A DNA stretch of 64,000 nt from Alcaligenes pakistanensis (lineage in GTDB: Bacteria > Pseudomonadota > Gammaproteobacteria > Burkholderiales > Burkholderiaceae_B): assembly GCF_014652815.1 (NCBI RefSeq), contig NZ_BMZN01000002.1, positions 276,340 to 340,339 on the forward strand, read 5' to 3'. The notes under the pieces are model-generated. The model searched no databases. It had not been told where the DNA came from and was given only the letters and a program-made list of their open reading frames with translations. The translations under genes and the position numbers were made by a program. Numbering within the stretch: position 1 is the stretch's first letter; the number at the start of each line of letters is the position of its first letter. This document shows positions 1 through 8,703 of this stretch, piece after piece.

Positions 1-242
1 ATACCCGTCATGCCAAAGCTGTTGAGCCGCTTGCTATGCATGTCCAGATAAGCCTGTGCACTGGCCTTATCGCTGAACAGATAGACGCCACCTGCTTTGG
101 ATTGCTCCCGATTTTCAGTCCAGATTTTCCAGATCAAACCGGGCTCCTGGGAGATGGATTGCGCCAATTCATGCATGGCTGCAGTCATGTCTGCGCCCCA
201 GGGGCCGGAGTAAGGAAAATCAACATACAGCAGGGTGCTCAT
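1..242 (-). CDS. YdhR-like putative monooxygenase, partial
   Basis: The reverse strand reads open from an ATG at 242 off the left edge, so about 80 N-terminal residues are present. They begin MSTLLYVDFPY and include GPWGADM, then a stretch with GLIWKIWTEN and GGVYLF. This matches the small YdhR family of ferredoxin-like alpha/beta-barrel proteins (about 100 residues), annotated as putative monooxygenases and usually dimeric; the physiological substrate is unknown. The C-terminal end lies outside the window. No operon partner is visible, because the next gene downstream in coordinates (EamA) is divergent. Confidence 0.75.
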   Translation of the reverse strand, partial: MSTLLYVDFPYSGPWGADMTAAMHELAQSISQEPGLIWKIWTENREQSKAGGVYLFSDKASAQAYLDMHSKRLNSFGMTG

Positions 243-408
243 GGTCGGCTCCATATCAAAATAGGTGGCTAGCATCATACCGTGCGGCTTGAAGGCTTCA
301 GTACTGTCTCTTATTTGTCATGGGACGTTGAAAGGGCCGTGATTGGCTGGCCTCGCCCATGAAGGGGGCGTATAGTTTTTCTTTTGCTTTTTGCTGGTGG
401 AACCCCTC

Positions 409-1293
409 ATGTCCTGGACCGCTTTGTTGTTGGTGGTGTGTGCTGCGTTCATTCATGCGGGTTGGAATTTGCTCTCTAAACGGGCTGCCATGGCAGGGGC
501 GCATTTTGTATTTGCGTACTCCTTTTTCGCCATCCTGTTTTATTTCCCCATCATGCTGTGGGTGGTTTTTACCCAAGGTAATATGCCCTGGACTAGCGAG
601 ACCATTACCTGTGTGATGCTCAGCGCCTTGCTGCATATGGGCTATAGCCTGAGTCTGCAAAAAGGCTATCAGGTCGCCGATTTGTCTGTGGTGTACCCGA
701 TCGCACGCGGCACGGGCCCCATGCTGTCTTCTATCGGCGCTTTTATTCTGCTGGGCGAGCCGGTGCGTCCCTTGGGTATCTTGGGCATTTTGTTGGTGGT
801 GATGGGCATCTTGCTGATTGCCACCCAAGGCCACCTGCGCCGTTTCTTCAGTCCTGCGGCCTTGACGGGCGTGCGCTGGGGTATGCAGACCGGTATTTTG
901 ATTGCAGCCTATACCGTGGTCGATGCTTACGGCGTCAAAGTGCTGCTGATTTCTCCCTTTTTACTGGATTGGTTCAGCAATGTGCTGCGCCTGGGGATGT
1001 TGACGCCTTTTATTGCCCGGCGTGGGCGAGAAGGCTTCGTCAAGCTCAAACCCTATTGGAAATTGGCGGCTGCCGTGGGCTTGCTGTCCCCGATGTCCTA
1101 CATCCTGGTCTTGCAGGCATTAAGCCTGGGTGCGCCTTTGTCCATGGTGGCCCCGGCCCGTGAAATGTCCATGATGGCCGGTACCTTATTGGGCATGATT
1201 GTGCTGCGCGAAAAAGCCAATATCTGGAGTTTGCTCGGTTGTGCCGTCATGATCAGCGGGGTTATTGCCCTGACATCAGGCCCGGCTGCCTGA
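409..1293 (+). CDS. EamA/DMT-family transporter
   Basis: A hydrophobic protein of 294 residues with about ten predicted membrane segments arranged as two EamA repeats, the size and layout usual for drug/metabolite transporters. Family members export amino acids, sugars or other small metabolites across the inner membrane; the substrate cannot be read from sequence. I chose the ATG at 409 because GGTGGA sits eight bases upstream; a TTG at 391 is in frame but has no better ribosome site. The gene ends just before the heat-shock promoter of htpG. Confidence 0.85.
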   Translation: MSWTALLLVVCAAFIHAGWNLLSKRAAMAGAHFVFAYSFFAILFYFPIMLWVVFTQGNMPWTSETITCVMLSALLHMGYSLSLQKGYQVADLSVVYPIARGTGPMLSSIGAFILLGEPVRPLGILGILLVVMGILLIATQGHLRRFFSPAALTGVRWGMQTGILIAAYTVVDAYGVKVLLISPFLLDWFSNVLRLGMLTPFIARRGREGFVKLKPYWKLAAAVGLLSPMSYILVLQALSLGAPLSMVAPAREMSMMAGTLLGMIVLREKANIWSLLGCAVMISGVIALTSGPAA

Positions 1294-1300
1294 TCGCTCT

Positions 1301-1328
1301 CTTGAAATATCGCGGGCCGTCCCTATCT
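1301..1328 (+). promoter_or_regulatory. Sigma-32 (RpoH) type heat-shock promoter of htpG
   Basis: CTTGAAA at 1301-1307 is followed, after exactly 13 bases, by CCCTATCT at 1321-1328. The Escherichia coli sigma-32 consensus is CTTGAAA, 13-15 bases, CCCCATNT, so the -35 is perfect and the -10 differs at one defined position. It lies 60 bases upstream of htpG, a known RpoH-dependent chaperone gene in enterobacteria. Confidence 0.85.
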
Positions 1329-1387
1329 GTCTGCAATAGGGCGCGTTCAAGCGCGCGGCAATCAACCCATTTTTTTGCATTTTCACC

Positions 1388-3292
1388 ATGAGCCAGACTG
1401 ACACTGCGAATACGTCCGAAACCTTGGGTTTTCAGGCTGAAGTCAAACAATTACTGCATTTGATGATTCACTCCTTGTACAGCAACAAGGAGATTTTCCT
1501 GCGTGAGCTGGTATCCAATGCGTCGGATGCCTGTGACAAACTGCGTTTCGAAGCCATCGACAATCCAGCCCTGCTGGAAGGCGATCCAGAAATGCGTATC
1601 CGTGTGGAGTTCGATAAAGAACAGCGCACGATCACGCTGTCTGACAATGGTATTGGCATGTCGCGTGATGAAGCCATTGCCAACCTGGGCACCATCGCGC
1701 GTTCGGGCACCAAAGAGTTCTTCTCCCAACTGACGGGCGACAAGCAAAGAGACACCCAGCTGATTGGTCAGTTTGGCGTGGGCTTTTACTCCTCCTTTAT
1801 CGTGGCTGACAAAGTATCGGTGCTGACACGCCGTGCCGGCCAGGATCAGGAAGCGGTGCTGTGGGAATCCGCCGGTGAAGGTGAGTTCACCATTGCTGCG
1901 GCTGAAAAAGCCGAGCGCGGTACCACCATTACCCTGCACCTGCGCGAAGGTGAGGACGATTTCCTGGACGGCTGGCGCTTGCGTAATGTGCTGCGTCGCT
2001 ACTCCGATCACATCTCTTTGCCTGTGCAAATGCGCAAAGAAGAGTGGGACGAGGAAAAGCAGCAGCAAGTCATGCAAGACGAATGGGAAAGCATTAACCA
2101 GGCCAGCGCCTTGTGGACGCGTTCCAAGTCGGAAATTACTGACGAGCAGTACCAAGAGTTCTACAAACACATCGCTCACGATTACGAGAACCCTCTGGCC
2201 TGGACGCACAATCGGGTAGAGGGCCGTAGCGAATATACCCAGCTGCTGTTCGTACCCAAGCAGGCTCCGTTTGACCTGTGGGATCGCGATGCCCGTCGTG
2301 GCGTGAAGCTGTACGTGAAACGCGTGTTCATCATGGACGACGCCGAGCAATTGCTGCCCGCTTACTTGCGCTTTGTGCGTGGCGTAATCGATTCGGCCGA
2401 TCTGCCGCTGAACGTATCGCGTGAAATTCTGCAAGAAAGCCGCGATGTGCGTGCCATCCGTGAAGGTAGCGCCAAGCGCATCCTGTCTTTGCTGGAAGAT
2501 CTGGCCGAAAACCAACCAGAGCAATACGCCGAATTCTGGAACCAGTTTGGTCAGGTGTTGAAAGAGGGTGCAGGCGAGGACATGGGCAATCAGGCCCGTA
2601 TCGCAGCTTTGTTGCGCTTTGCTTCCACCAATCAGGAAGGCTCGGCCCAGGCCGTGTCTCTGGCCGATTACATTGGCCGCATGAAAGAAGGCCAGGACAA
2701 GATTTACTACGTCACGGCTGACACCTTTGCGGCGGCTTCTAACAGCCCGCATCTGGAAGTGTTCCGCAAGAAAGGCATCGAAGTCCTGCTGATGTCTGAT
2801 CGCGTGGACGAATGGATGCTGTCCTACCTGCGCGAATTCGAAGGCAAGCAACTGGTCTCTGTTGCCAAGGGCGGGCTGGATCTGGACGAACTGGCAGACG
2901 AGGAAGAAAAGAAACATCAGGCCGAAGTGGCTGAAACCTTCAAACCTCTGGTCGAGCGCTTGCAGACCACGTTGGGTGAGAAGGTTAAAGAAGTGCGCAT
3001 TACCGCACGTCTGGTCGATTCCCCGGCTTGCGTGGTGGTCGATGCCAACGAACTGAGCCCGCACTTGCTGCGTATGCTGCAAGCCGCTGGTCAGGAAGCG
3101 CCCGAGGTTAAACCAATTTTGGAAATCAACCCGGAACATGCTTTGATCGCCAAGGTACAAGCCGCTGATGACGAAACCTTTGGTGAATGGGCTCAACTGC
3201 TGCTGGAACAAGCCATGCTGGCCGAAGGGGCCGCATTGCAAGATCCTGCCAGCTTCGTGAAGCGCGTGAACCGTTTGCTGTTGAATCTGTAA
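1388..3292 (+). CDS. htpG: Molecular chaperone HtpG (bacterial Hsp90)
   Basis: ATP-dependent cytosolic chaperone of the Hsp90 family, 634 residues, the normal bacterial length. The N-terminal GHKL ATPase domain (about 1-215) shows [31 protein letters not shown] and QFGVGFYS, the nucleotide-binding motifs. The middle domain follows, with the catalytic-loop motif NVSREILQ near residue 345, then the C-terminal dimerisation domain. There is no obvious Shine-Dalgarno site before the ATG. Expression is expected to be heat inducible from the sigma-32 type promoter at 1301-1328. A 12-bp perfect hairpin follows the stop codon. Confidence 0.98.
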   Translation: MSQTDTANTSETLGFQAEVKQLLHLMIHSLYSNKEIFLRELVSNASDACDKLRFEAIDNPALLEGDPEMRIRVEFDKEQRTITLSDNGIGMSRDEAIANLGTIARSGTKEFFSQLTGDKQRDTQLIGQFGVGFYSSFIVADKVSVLTRRAGQDQEAVLWESAGEGEFTIAAAEKAERGTTITLHLREGEDDFLDGWRLRNVLRRYSDHISLPVQMRKEEWDEEKQQQVMQDEWESINQASALWTRSKSEITDEQYQEFYKHIAHDYENPLAWTHNRVEGRSEYTQLLFVPKQAPFDLWDRDARRGVKLYVKRVFIMDDAEQLLPAYLRFVRGVIDSADLPLNVSREILQESRDVRAIREGSAKRILSLLEDLAENQPEQYAEFWNQFGQVLKEGAGEDMGNQARIAALLRFASTNQEGSAQAVSLADYIGRMKEGQDKIYYVTADTFAAASNSPHLEVFRKKGIEVLLMSDRVDEWMLSYLREFEGKQLVSVAKGGLDLDELADEEEKKHQAEVAETFKPLVERLQTTLGEKVKEVRITARLVDSPACVVVDANELSPHLLRMLQAAGQEAPEVKPILEINPEHALIAKVQAADDETFGEWAQLLLEQAMLAEGAALQDPASFVKRVNRLLLNL

Positions 3293-3303
3293 ATCTGAAC
3301 GTG

Positions 3304-3331
3304 GCTGACTCTGCTCAATAGCAGAGTCAGC
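3304..3331 (+). terminator. Hairpin downstream of htpG
   Basis: A perfect 12-bp inverted repeat (GCTGACTCTGCT with its complement) around a four-base loop CAAT, twelve bases after the htpG stop. The following bases are not a clean T run, so it may terminate weakly or protect the 3' end. A second, weaker AAATCG...CGATTTTTT hairpin lies near 3436-3460. Confidence 0.6.
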
Positions 3332-3714
3332 AAACTGTCAGTTTCTTGGCCTTGTTCTTATTTTGTAAGATCAAGGCTTTTTTGCGTCTATTGACAGGCT
3401 ATTGGAGGAAGAAGCGAGTAGATAGCGAAATGGTTAAATCGTAATAGCTAAGCGATTTTTTATTCTTTGTCTATCTTAATGAGAATTGATCGTAATACGA
3501 TGCTTGCGCGCCACACTAGAGGTGAAAACAAGCTATTTTTTAACTGAATTTCAGCAAATCGTAAGATTTGGATAGACTTCATAATAAGAATGATTGATAT
3601 TACGGGCTCCTATTAAAAGCACTTATTCGGCAGCGAAACACCGCTAACGCGAGCGATCGTGCCTGATTCAATCGCCCTGCCTTGAAAAGTGATACCTACC
3701 ATATGGAGCTGGTG
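3332..3714. other. Intergenic region upstream of fiu
   Basis: About 380 AT-rich bases without a credible gene. They hold the weak hairpin near 3436-3460 and two Fur-box-like sequences. The first, near 3475-3493 (TTAATGAGAATTGATC), matches the 19-bp consensus at about 10 positions. The second, at 3580-3598, matches at 12. The region is presumably the iron-regulated promoter of the TonB receptor. Confidence 0.6.
3580..3598 (+). promoter_or_regulatory. Candidate Fur box upstream of fiu
   Basis: CATAATAAGAATGATTGAT matches the Fur consensus GATAATGATAATCATTATC at 12 of 19 positions. It lies about 115 bases upstream of the TonB receptor start, a position compatible with iron repression. Confidence 0.55.
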
Positions 3715-5910
3715 ATGTCGTTTGTATCCGCCCTGCCGCCTCGTCGGTTCGCCGAGACGGTTTTATCTGCCGCACTGTTTGCTGCCCTTACAACGCCTGC
3801 TTTTGCTCAAACCGCCAACCCTGGCGTAACCGAGCTGCAGTCGATTAAAGTCCAAGGCACAACAGATACGAACGGCATTGATGGCTTCCAGGCGCATAAA
3901 GCGCAATCTGTGAAGTTTTCCGAGACGCTGCTCAACACACCGCGTTCCATCACCGTGATCCCTGAAGAGGTGATCAAGGATCGTGGCGCAACTTCCTTGC
4001 AGGATGTGTTGCGTACCACCCCAGGTATTACCTTGGGCTCGGGCGAAGGCGGCACCCCGATGGGTGATCGTCCTTTCATCCGTGGCTACGAAGCCAGTAC
4101 CGATATTTTTATCGATGGCGTACGTGATTACTCGCGTGGTTCGCACGAAACTTTCAACCTGGAATCGGTTGAAGTGTTGAAAGGCCCCAGTTCGGCTTAC
4201 ACAGGCCGTGGTGGTACCGGCGGTAGCTTGAACCTGGTGACGAAGTCTCCCAAGTTGAAAGATTTCTTCCAAGTGGAAGCGGGCTATGGCACGTCTGACC
4301 AATACCGTTTGACCGCTGACGGCAACTACGCGTTTTCGGATACCGGTGCGATTCGTCTGAATTTGATGCGTATGGGCGGCGATGTTGCCGGTCGTGATGG
4401 GGTTGAGATTGACCGTTGGGGCATCGCACCTTCCATCGCCTTTGGCTTGGGTACACCTACTCGTGTGACCTTGTCCTACTCCCGTCTTGAAAACAAGGAC
4501 ATGCCGGATCTGGGCTTCCCATTCAGGAATGCGGCCAATCCGGATCGCGTCACTCCCTTGGAAGCGGACCGTGACACCTTTTATGGTCGTCACAATGTGG
4601 ACTTCCGTAAATACACGGCAGATACCGCAACCGCCAGTGTCGAGCACGACGTGAATGACCGCTTCACAGTTCGTAACGTGACGCGCTACAGCAAGACTTT
4701 GAACCACTACCTGATGACTCGCCCGTCTTTCGACAATTGCACGGCGACCTCGGGTGGCGCTTGCGCTACAGAAGGCCCTGGTCTGCAGTTCCGTCGTGAC
4801 GATCGCACCAACTATCGGGTGTCTGAATCCTTGCTGAACCAGACTGATGTCTATGGCAGCTTCAATACCGGCTGGCTCAAGCACGATATCGTTGCCGGTG
4901 TGGAGATCAGTAAGGAAGAAATCCACAACAAGACCATGACGGGTGGCCCAGGCCGCGATACGGACTCCTTCTACAATCCGGATCCCAATCGTCAGTACAA
5001 CTATTCGCTGCAATACGGTCCTAAGACCAAGACAGGCGATATCAAGACCCGTTCGCTGTATGTCTTTGACACTCTGACCCTGAATGATCAGTGGATGGTG
5101 AATGGTGGTGTGCGCTTTGACCGTTTTGAAGTCGATAACACCACAGATTCGCGTAAAGACGATATGTGGAATTACCAGCTGGGTGTGGTTTACAAACCCG
5201 CTCGTAATGGTTCTATCTACTTGAGCTACGGCACTTCCTCCAACCCAACGGGTGAAAACCTGGGGCAGGCCGGTGGTGCAGACGGCCCAGCGGGCGGTGC
5301 CGCGATCCGTGAATTGAAACCAGAGCGCAGCTACAGCTGGGAGCTGGGTACCAAGTGGGATATCGCCGATGAGAAGTTGTCTCTGACGGCAGCGGTATTC
5401 CAGACCGACAAGAAAGATGCACGATCTACCGATCCGTTGACAGGCGATGTTTCCTTGAGCGGTAGCAATCGCGTGCGTGGTCTGGAGTTGGGCGCTGCGG
5501 GTGCCATCACGTCCAAGTGGAATCTGTGGGCGGGTTACACCTACCTGGATCCGAAGATCAAAAAGTACCGCAACGGTGCCAATGTTTTTGATGGCAACCA
5601 AATGAAGTTCATCTCCAAACAGAGCTTCAACGTTTGGACGACCTATAAAGTATTGCCAGAGCTGACCTTGGGCGCTGGTGCTACCTTGGTGGGTAAGCGC
5701 TTTGTAGATGATGCCAATGAACTGAAACTGCCGTCTTACTGGCGTTACGATGCGATGGCGCGTTACGACTTGAACAAGAACGTGTCCTTCCAGTTCAATG
5801 TGAACAACATCAGCAATGTGCGCATGTATGATGCCTCTCACGTTGGCGTATTTGCCAATGTAGGCCCAGGCCGCTCTTACATGTTCAATGCCACTTACCG
5901 CTTCGAGTAA
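3715..5910 (+). CDS. fiu: TonB-dependent catecholate siderophore receptor, Fiu-like
   Basis: Outer-membrane ferric-siderophore receptor of 731 residues. A signal peptide ends at TPAFAQ, then comes the plug domain (TVIPEEVIKDRGATSLQDVL, then IRGYEAS, IDGVRD and VEVLKGPSS), then the 22-strand beta barrel ending in the aromatic C-terminal residues YRFE. The barrel segment RWGIAPSIAFGLGT and the gene order followed by piuC resemble E. coli fiu-ybiX, whose receptor takes up monomeric catecholates. I chose the ATG at 3715 because GGAG precedes it and the signal peptide then has normal length; a TTG at 3682 and an ATG at 3703 are in frame. A Fur box lies upstream. The substrate is inferred from family only. 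Confidence 0.9.
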   Translation: MSFVSALPPRRFAETVLSAALFAALTTPAFAQTANPGVTELQSIKVQGTTDTNGIDGFQAHKAQSVKFSETLLNTPRSITVIPEEVIKDRGATSLQDVLRTTPGITLGSGEGGTPMGDRPFIRGYEASTDIFIDGVRDYSRGSHETFNLESVEVLKGPSSAYTGRGGTGGSLNLVTKSPKLKDFFQVEAGYGTSDQYRLTADGNYAFSDTGAIRLNLMRMGGDVAGRDGVEIDRWGIAPSIAFGLGTPTRVTLSYSRLENKDMPDLGFPFRNAANPDRVTPLEADRDTFYGRHNVDFRKYTADTATASVEHDVNDRFTVRNVTRYSKTLNHYLMTRPSFDNCTATSGGACATEGPGLQFRRDDRTNYRVSESLLNQTDVYGSFNTGWLKHDIVAGVEISKEEIHNKTMTGGPGRDTDSFYNPDPNRQYNYSLQYGPKTKTGDIKTRSLYVFDTLTLNDQWMVNGGVRFDRFEVDNTTDSRKDDMWNYQLGVVYKPARNGSIYLSYGTSSNPTGENLGQAGGADGPAGGAAIRELKPERSYSWELGTKWDIADEKLSLTAAVFQTDKKDARSTDPLTGDVSLSGSNRVRGLELGAAGAITSKWNLWAGYTYLDPKIKKYRNGANVFDGNQMKFISKQSFNVWTTYKVLPELTLGAGATLVGKRFVDDANELKLPSYWRYDAMARYDLNKNVSFQFNVNNISNVRMYDASHVGVFANVGPGRSYMFNATYRFE

Positions 5911-5938
5911 GTTGCGTCTTGTAGTGTAAAGTCAGATG

Positions 5939-5958
5939 GGCCGCCTTTTGGGGCGGCC
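5939..5958 (+). terminator. Hairpin between fiu and piuC
   Basis: GGCCGCC and GGCGGCC form a GC-rich stem around TTTTGG, followed by TGTCTGTTTCTT. It could partly terminate or process the fiu transcript ahead of piuC; the T tract is interrupted. Confidence 0.45.
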
Positions 5959-6009
5959 TGTCTGTTTCTTGCGCCGCCTAATGTTTCCTTTTGCCTTAGC
6001 AGGTGTTCC

Positions 6010-6690
6010 ATGCTGATTACTATCCCTGACGTTCTGAATGCTGAGCAGTTGCGCGACTGTCGCCAGGCCCTGGAGCAGGCACAGTGGGAGGACGGGCGCA
6101 CGACGGCAGGTTACTTGGCTCAGAGCAGCAAGCGTAATTTGCAATTGCCTCTGGATACCACTGTGTCCCGCCAGATGGGGGAGTTTTTGATGCATGTGCT
6201 CGGTCAGCACAGCGGTTTTATTGCCGCGGCCTTACCCTTGCGTATGCTGCCTCCGCGCTTTAATCGCTACGAGGGCGGTGGAGAATACGGCAACCATATC
6301 GATAACGCGATTTTTACTGTTCCTGGCACGGCCCAGCGTTTGCGTACCGATGTCTCCACCACCTTGTTCTTCAGCGATCCCGACGAGTACGAAGGCGGCG
6401 AGCTGATCATCGAAGATGTCTACGGTACACAGTCGATCAAGCTGCCTGCGGGGCATATGGTGGTGTATCCCGGGACGAGCTTGCATCGAGTCCAGCCTGT
6501 CACTAAAGGGACGCGCTATGCGTCCTTCTTCTGGACGCAAAGCATGGTGCGCCATGCTCATCAGCGTAAATTGTTGTGGGAACTGGATCAGAGCATTCAG
6601 CAACTGGCCAAACAAAATATTGACGGGCAGGAGCTGTCACGCCTGACGGGGATTTATCATAATTTGCTGCGCGAATGGAGCGACGTCTGA
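6010..6690 (+). CDS. piuC: PKHD-type Fe(II)/2-oxoglutarate hydroxylase PiuC/YbiX
   Basis: Cytosolic non-haem iron dioxygenase of 226 residues, the standard length of the PiuC/YbiX family. The facial triad is visible as H96-x-D98 (YGNHIDN) and H159 (TSLHRV), with R169 ten residues later for 2-oxoglutarate binding. The gene is 99 bases downstream of the Fiu-like receptor, the same pairing as E. coli fiu-ybiX and Pseudomonas piuA-piuC, which are iron-regulated. The real substrate of this family is not established; a role in siderophore handling is suggested by the pairing alone. It probably shares the Fur-controlled promoter. Confidence 0.93.
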   Translation: MLITIPDVLNAEQLRDCRQALEQAQWEDGRTTAGYLAQSSKRNLQLPLDTTVSRQMGEFLMHVLGQHSGFIAAALPLRMLPPRFNRYEGGGEYGNHIDNAIFTVPGTAQRLRTDVSTTLFFSDPDEYEGGELIIEDVYGTQSIKLPAGHMVVYPGTSLHRVQPVTKGTRYASFFWTQSMVRHAHQRKLLWELDQSIQQLAKQNIDGQELSRLTGIYHNLLREWSDV

Positions 6691-6711
6691 TCGCCTGGAG
6701 CTTGATTGACC

Positions 6712-7824
6712 ATGTCTCAAGAACGACTACCCCCTTTAAGCAGCATTCCCGCTGAGATCGCCTGTCTGACAGATTACGAGCCATATGCTCGTCAGCGGAT
6801 GCGTGCGCAGGATTGGGCGTATTTCAGCGCGGGGGCTGCTGATGAGCTCACGCTACGGGATAATTTGGCTAGCTTTGGTCGTTTGGGGCTTTGGCCTGCG
6901 GCATTGGGTCGATTTGATCAGCCGTCGACCCGCTTGAGCCTATTAGGACAAGCGATGGAGTATCCGATTCTGCTGGCGCCTATTGCTTACCAACGTTTGG
7001 CTCATCCTCAAGGTGAGCTGGCCAGTGTTCTGGGTGCGGGCGCGATGGGGGCGACTAGCGTGATCAGTATGCAGGCCAGTCACTTTTTTGAAGATATTGC
7101 GGCACAGGCCCATGCCCCCTTGTGGGCACAGTGGTATTGGCAAACGGACCGCGCATTTACCTTGGATTTATTGGGACGTCTCAAAACGGCGGGCTATGCC
7201 GCCTTGATGTTGACAGTCGATGCCGCGGTGAACGGTGTGCGTAACCAAGAGCAGCGCGCTGGTTTTACTTTGCCTGCAGAGGTAGATGCCGTGAATTTGC
7301 GCGGTGTCAGTGCGCCACAGGGCGTGCTGGGTGCGGCTGGTACCAGTCCCTTATTTGGTAGCGGTTTGTTGAATAGTGCTCCCACGTGGGATGACCTTGC
7401 CTGGTTGGTACAGAACAGCCCGGTGCCCGTGTGGGTGAAGGGCATCATGCGGCCTATCGATGCCCAGCGGGCCTTGGATGTAGGCGTTGCCGGAATCGTG
7501 GTGTCGAACCACGGCGGACGCACCTTGGATGGGGCTCCCGCTTCTGTGGATGTGTTAGCACAGGTGTGTCAGGTCGTGCAGGGCAGGGTACCGGTATTGA
7601 TGGATGGCGGGATCCGACGCGGTACAGATGTGCTCAAGGCATTGGCGCTAGGCGCGACAGCTGTGATGATTGGCCGTCCCTATATCTACGGTCTGGCTGC
7701 AGCAGGAGCAGCAGGTGTCGCGCATGTCCTGCATATTTTGCGGGCGGAACTGGAAGTGGCGATGGCACTGACGGGTTGCAATACCTTGGCCGATATTGGC
7801 CCTGAGCTACTTTATCAGTCTTGA
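6712..7824 (+). CDS. FMN-dependent alpha-hydroxyacid dehydrogenase/oxidase
   Basis: Member of the L-lactate dehydrogenase/glycolate oxidase (LldD/GOX) TIM-barrel family, 370 residues. It carries the catalytic motif SNHGGR (H267, R270), the FMN phosphate motif MDGGIRRGTDVLKALALGA and IGRPYIYGLA. It oxidises a 2-hydroxyacid to the 2-oxoacid; which acid cannot be told. The gene follows piuC by about 20 bases and is probably co-transcribed with fiu-piuC, an uncommon third member for that operon. GGAG at 6697 could serve a TTG at 6706 or the ATG at 6712; I used the ATG. The 3' end overlaps the convergent ampD by ten bases. Confidence 0.88.
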   Translation: MSQERLPPLSSIPAEIACLTDYEPYARQRMRAQDWAYFSAGAADELTLRDNLASFGRLGLWPAALGRFDQPSTRLSLLGQAMEYPILLAPIAYQRLAHPQGELASVLGAGAMGATSVISMQASHFFEDIAAQAHAPLWAQWYWQTDRAFTLDLLGRLKTAGYAALMLTVDAAVNGVRNQEQRAGFTLPAEVDAVNLRGVSAPQGVLGAAGTSPLFGSGLLNSAPTWDDLAWLVQNSPVPVWVKGIMRPIDAQRALDVGVAGIVVSNHGGRTLDGAPASVDVLAQVCQVVQGRVPVLMDGGIRRGTDVLKALALGATAVMIGRPYIYGLAAAGAAGVAHVLHILRAELEVAMALTGCNTLADIGPELLYQS

Positions 7825-8447
7825 TCTGGAGCTTGTTCTGGCTTTGACTCCAGCTCTTGCTCAGGCAGGGTTTCTTTAGCCCAGCCGTGTTCCCGCTTTA
7901 CTCGTTTCCAATCAAAGAAAGGTCCCGGATCTGTCTTGCGTCCAGGGGCGATATGCTCGTGACCGCGTACGGCTTTTAAGTCATGTCGCATGCGCAAAGC
8001 GCGGCTTAAGCGGGATAGCTCCCGGTATTGCGCTTCCGTAAATGGCTCAAAATCGCTGCCTTCCAGTTCGATGCCGATCGAAAAGTCATTGCAGCGTTCG
8101 CGACCTTCAAATTGAGATACTCCCGCGTGCCAGGCACGGCGCGTGGTCGGAACGAATTGAATGATGTGCCCAGTGCGCTGGATCAGAAAGTGAGCCGATA
8201 CCTTCAGGTCGCGGATGTTCTCAAACCAGGGGTGGGCGTCGATATCCAGCTGATTCTGGAAGAAATCCCGAATGTATGGCCCGCCAAACTCTTGCGGCGG
8301 CAGGCTGATATTGTGCAGCACCAGCAAGGTCGGATTACTGCCCTCGGGGCGTTCATCCTGATTGGGTGACAGGGCGCGCAGGACGTTGGCGTGGGGTTTG
8401 AGCCAGCCCTGGCGATCCAGGTCATAGGCATGGTGCATGCGAGCCAT
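7815..8447 (-). CDS. ampD: 1,6-anhydro-N-acetylmuramyl-L-alanine amidase AmpD
   Basis: Cytosolic zinc amidase that cleaves the stem peptide from anhydro-muropeptides during cell-wall recycling, and so keeps the AmpR inducer of ampC low in species that have it. 210 residues, amidase_2 fold. Zinc ligands are visible as H45 (LVLHNISL), H163 (RGHEHIAPG) and D173 (GRKTDPGPFFDW), the family signature. It lies downstream of the small PP0621-type gene and ypjD on the same strand with a 4-base gap, so the three probably form an operon. The stop overlaps the convergent hydroxyacid dehydrogenase. Confidence 0.95.
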   Translation of the reverse strand: MARMHHAYDLDRQGWLKPHANVLRALSPNQDERPEGSNPTLLVLHNISLPPQEFGGPYIRDFFQNQLDIDAHPWFENIRDLKVSAHFLIQRTGHIIQFVPTTRRAWHAGVSQFEGRERCNDFSIGIELEGSDFEPFTEAQYRELSRLSRALRMRHDLKAVRGHEHIAPGRKTDPGPFFDWKRVKREHGWAKETLPEQELESKPEQAPDQD

Positions 8448-8451
8448 GGGC

Positions 8452-8703
8452 TTAGCTACGCGGGCCGCGTTTGGCGTGTTCCAGGCTGCACCACGTGTGA
8501 TGATTGCTCATCAAGGCCTCAGAGCGTGGCAAAAAAATACCGCAATGCGCGCAACGGACCATTTCCTCGGCGCTCCCTTGCTTGCGCGATGGGCGCAGGG
8601 TCGGGTTCGGTGGGTTACGTTTACGGGCCTTGTTTTGCGACACGATGCGGGCAATGATCATGCCCACCAGTATGACGACAACCCAAAATAAGACTTTACC
8701 CAC
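8452..8703 (-). CDS. Small membrane protein with Cys/His motif, PP0621 type
   Basis: 83 residues from a GTG start at 8703. One N-terminal membrane segment (about 3-19, VLFWVVVILVGMIIA) is followed by a basic linker and a C-terminal CAHC...HHTWCSLEH cluster that looks like a small treble-clef zinc site. This fits the uncharacterised PP0621 family. The start overlaps the ypjD stop by eight bases and the stop is four bases from ampD, so translation is probably coupled to both. No function is known. Confidence 0.8.
   Translation of the reverse strand: MGKVLFWVVVILVGMIIARIVSQNKARKRNPPNPTLRPSRKQGSAEEMVRCAHCGIFLPRSEALMSNHHTWCSLEHAKRGPRS

Noticed and set aside
1451-3241. A 596-codon open frame antisense to htpG
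   Set aside because: It is a shadow of the GC-biased codon use in htpG; the translated sequence has no recognisable domain and htpG itself is beyond doubt.
3763-5841. A 692-codon open frame antisense to the fiu-like receptor
   Set aside because: Same explanation; the plus-strand receptor has full family motifs.
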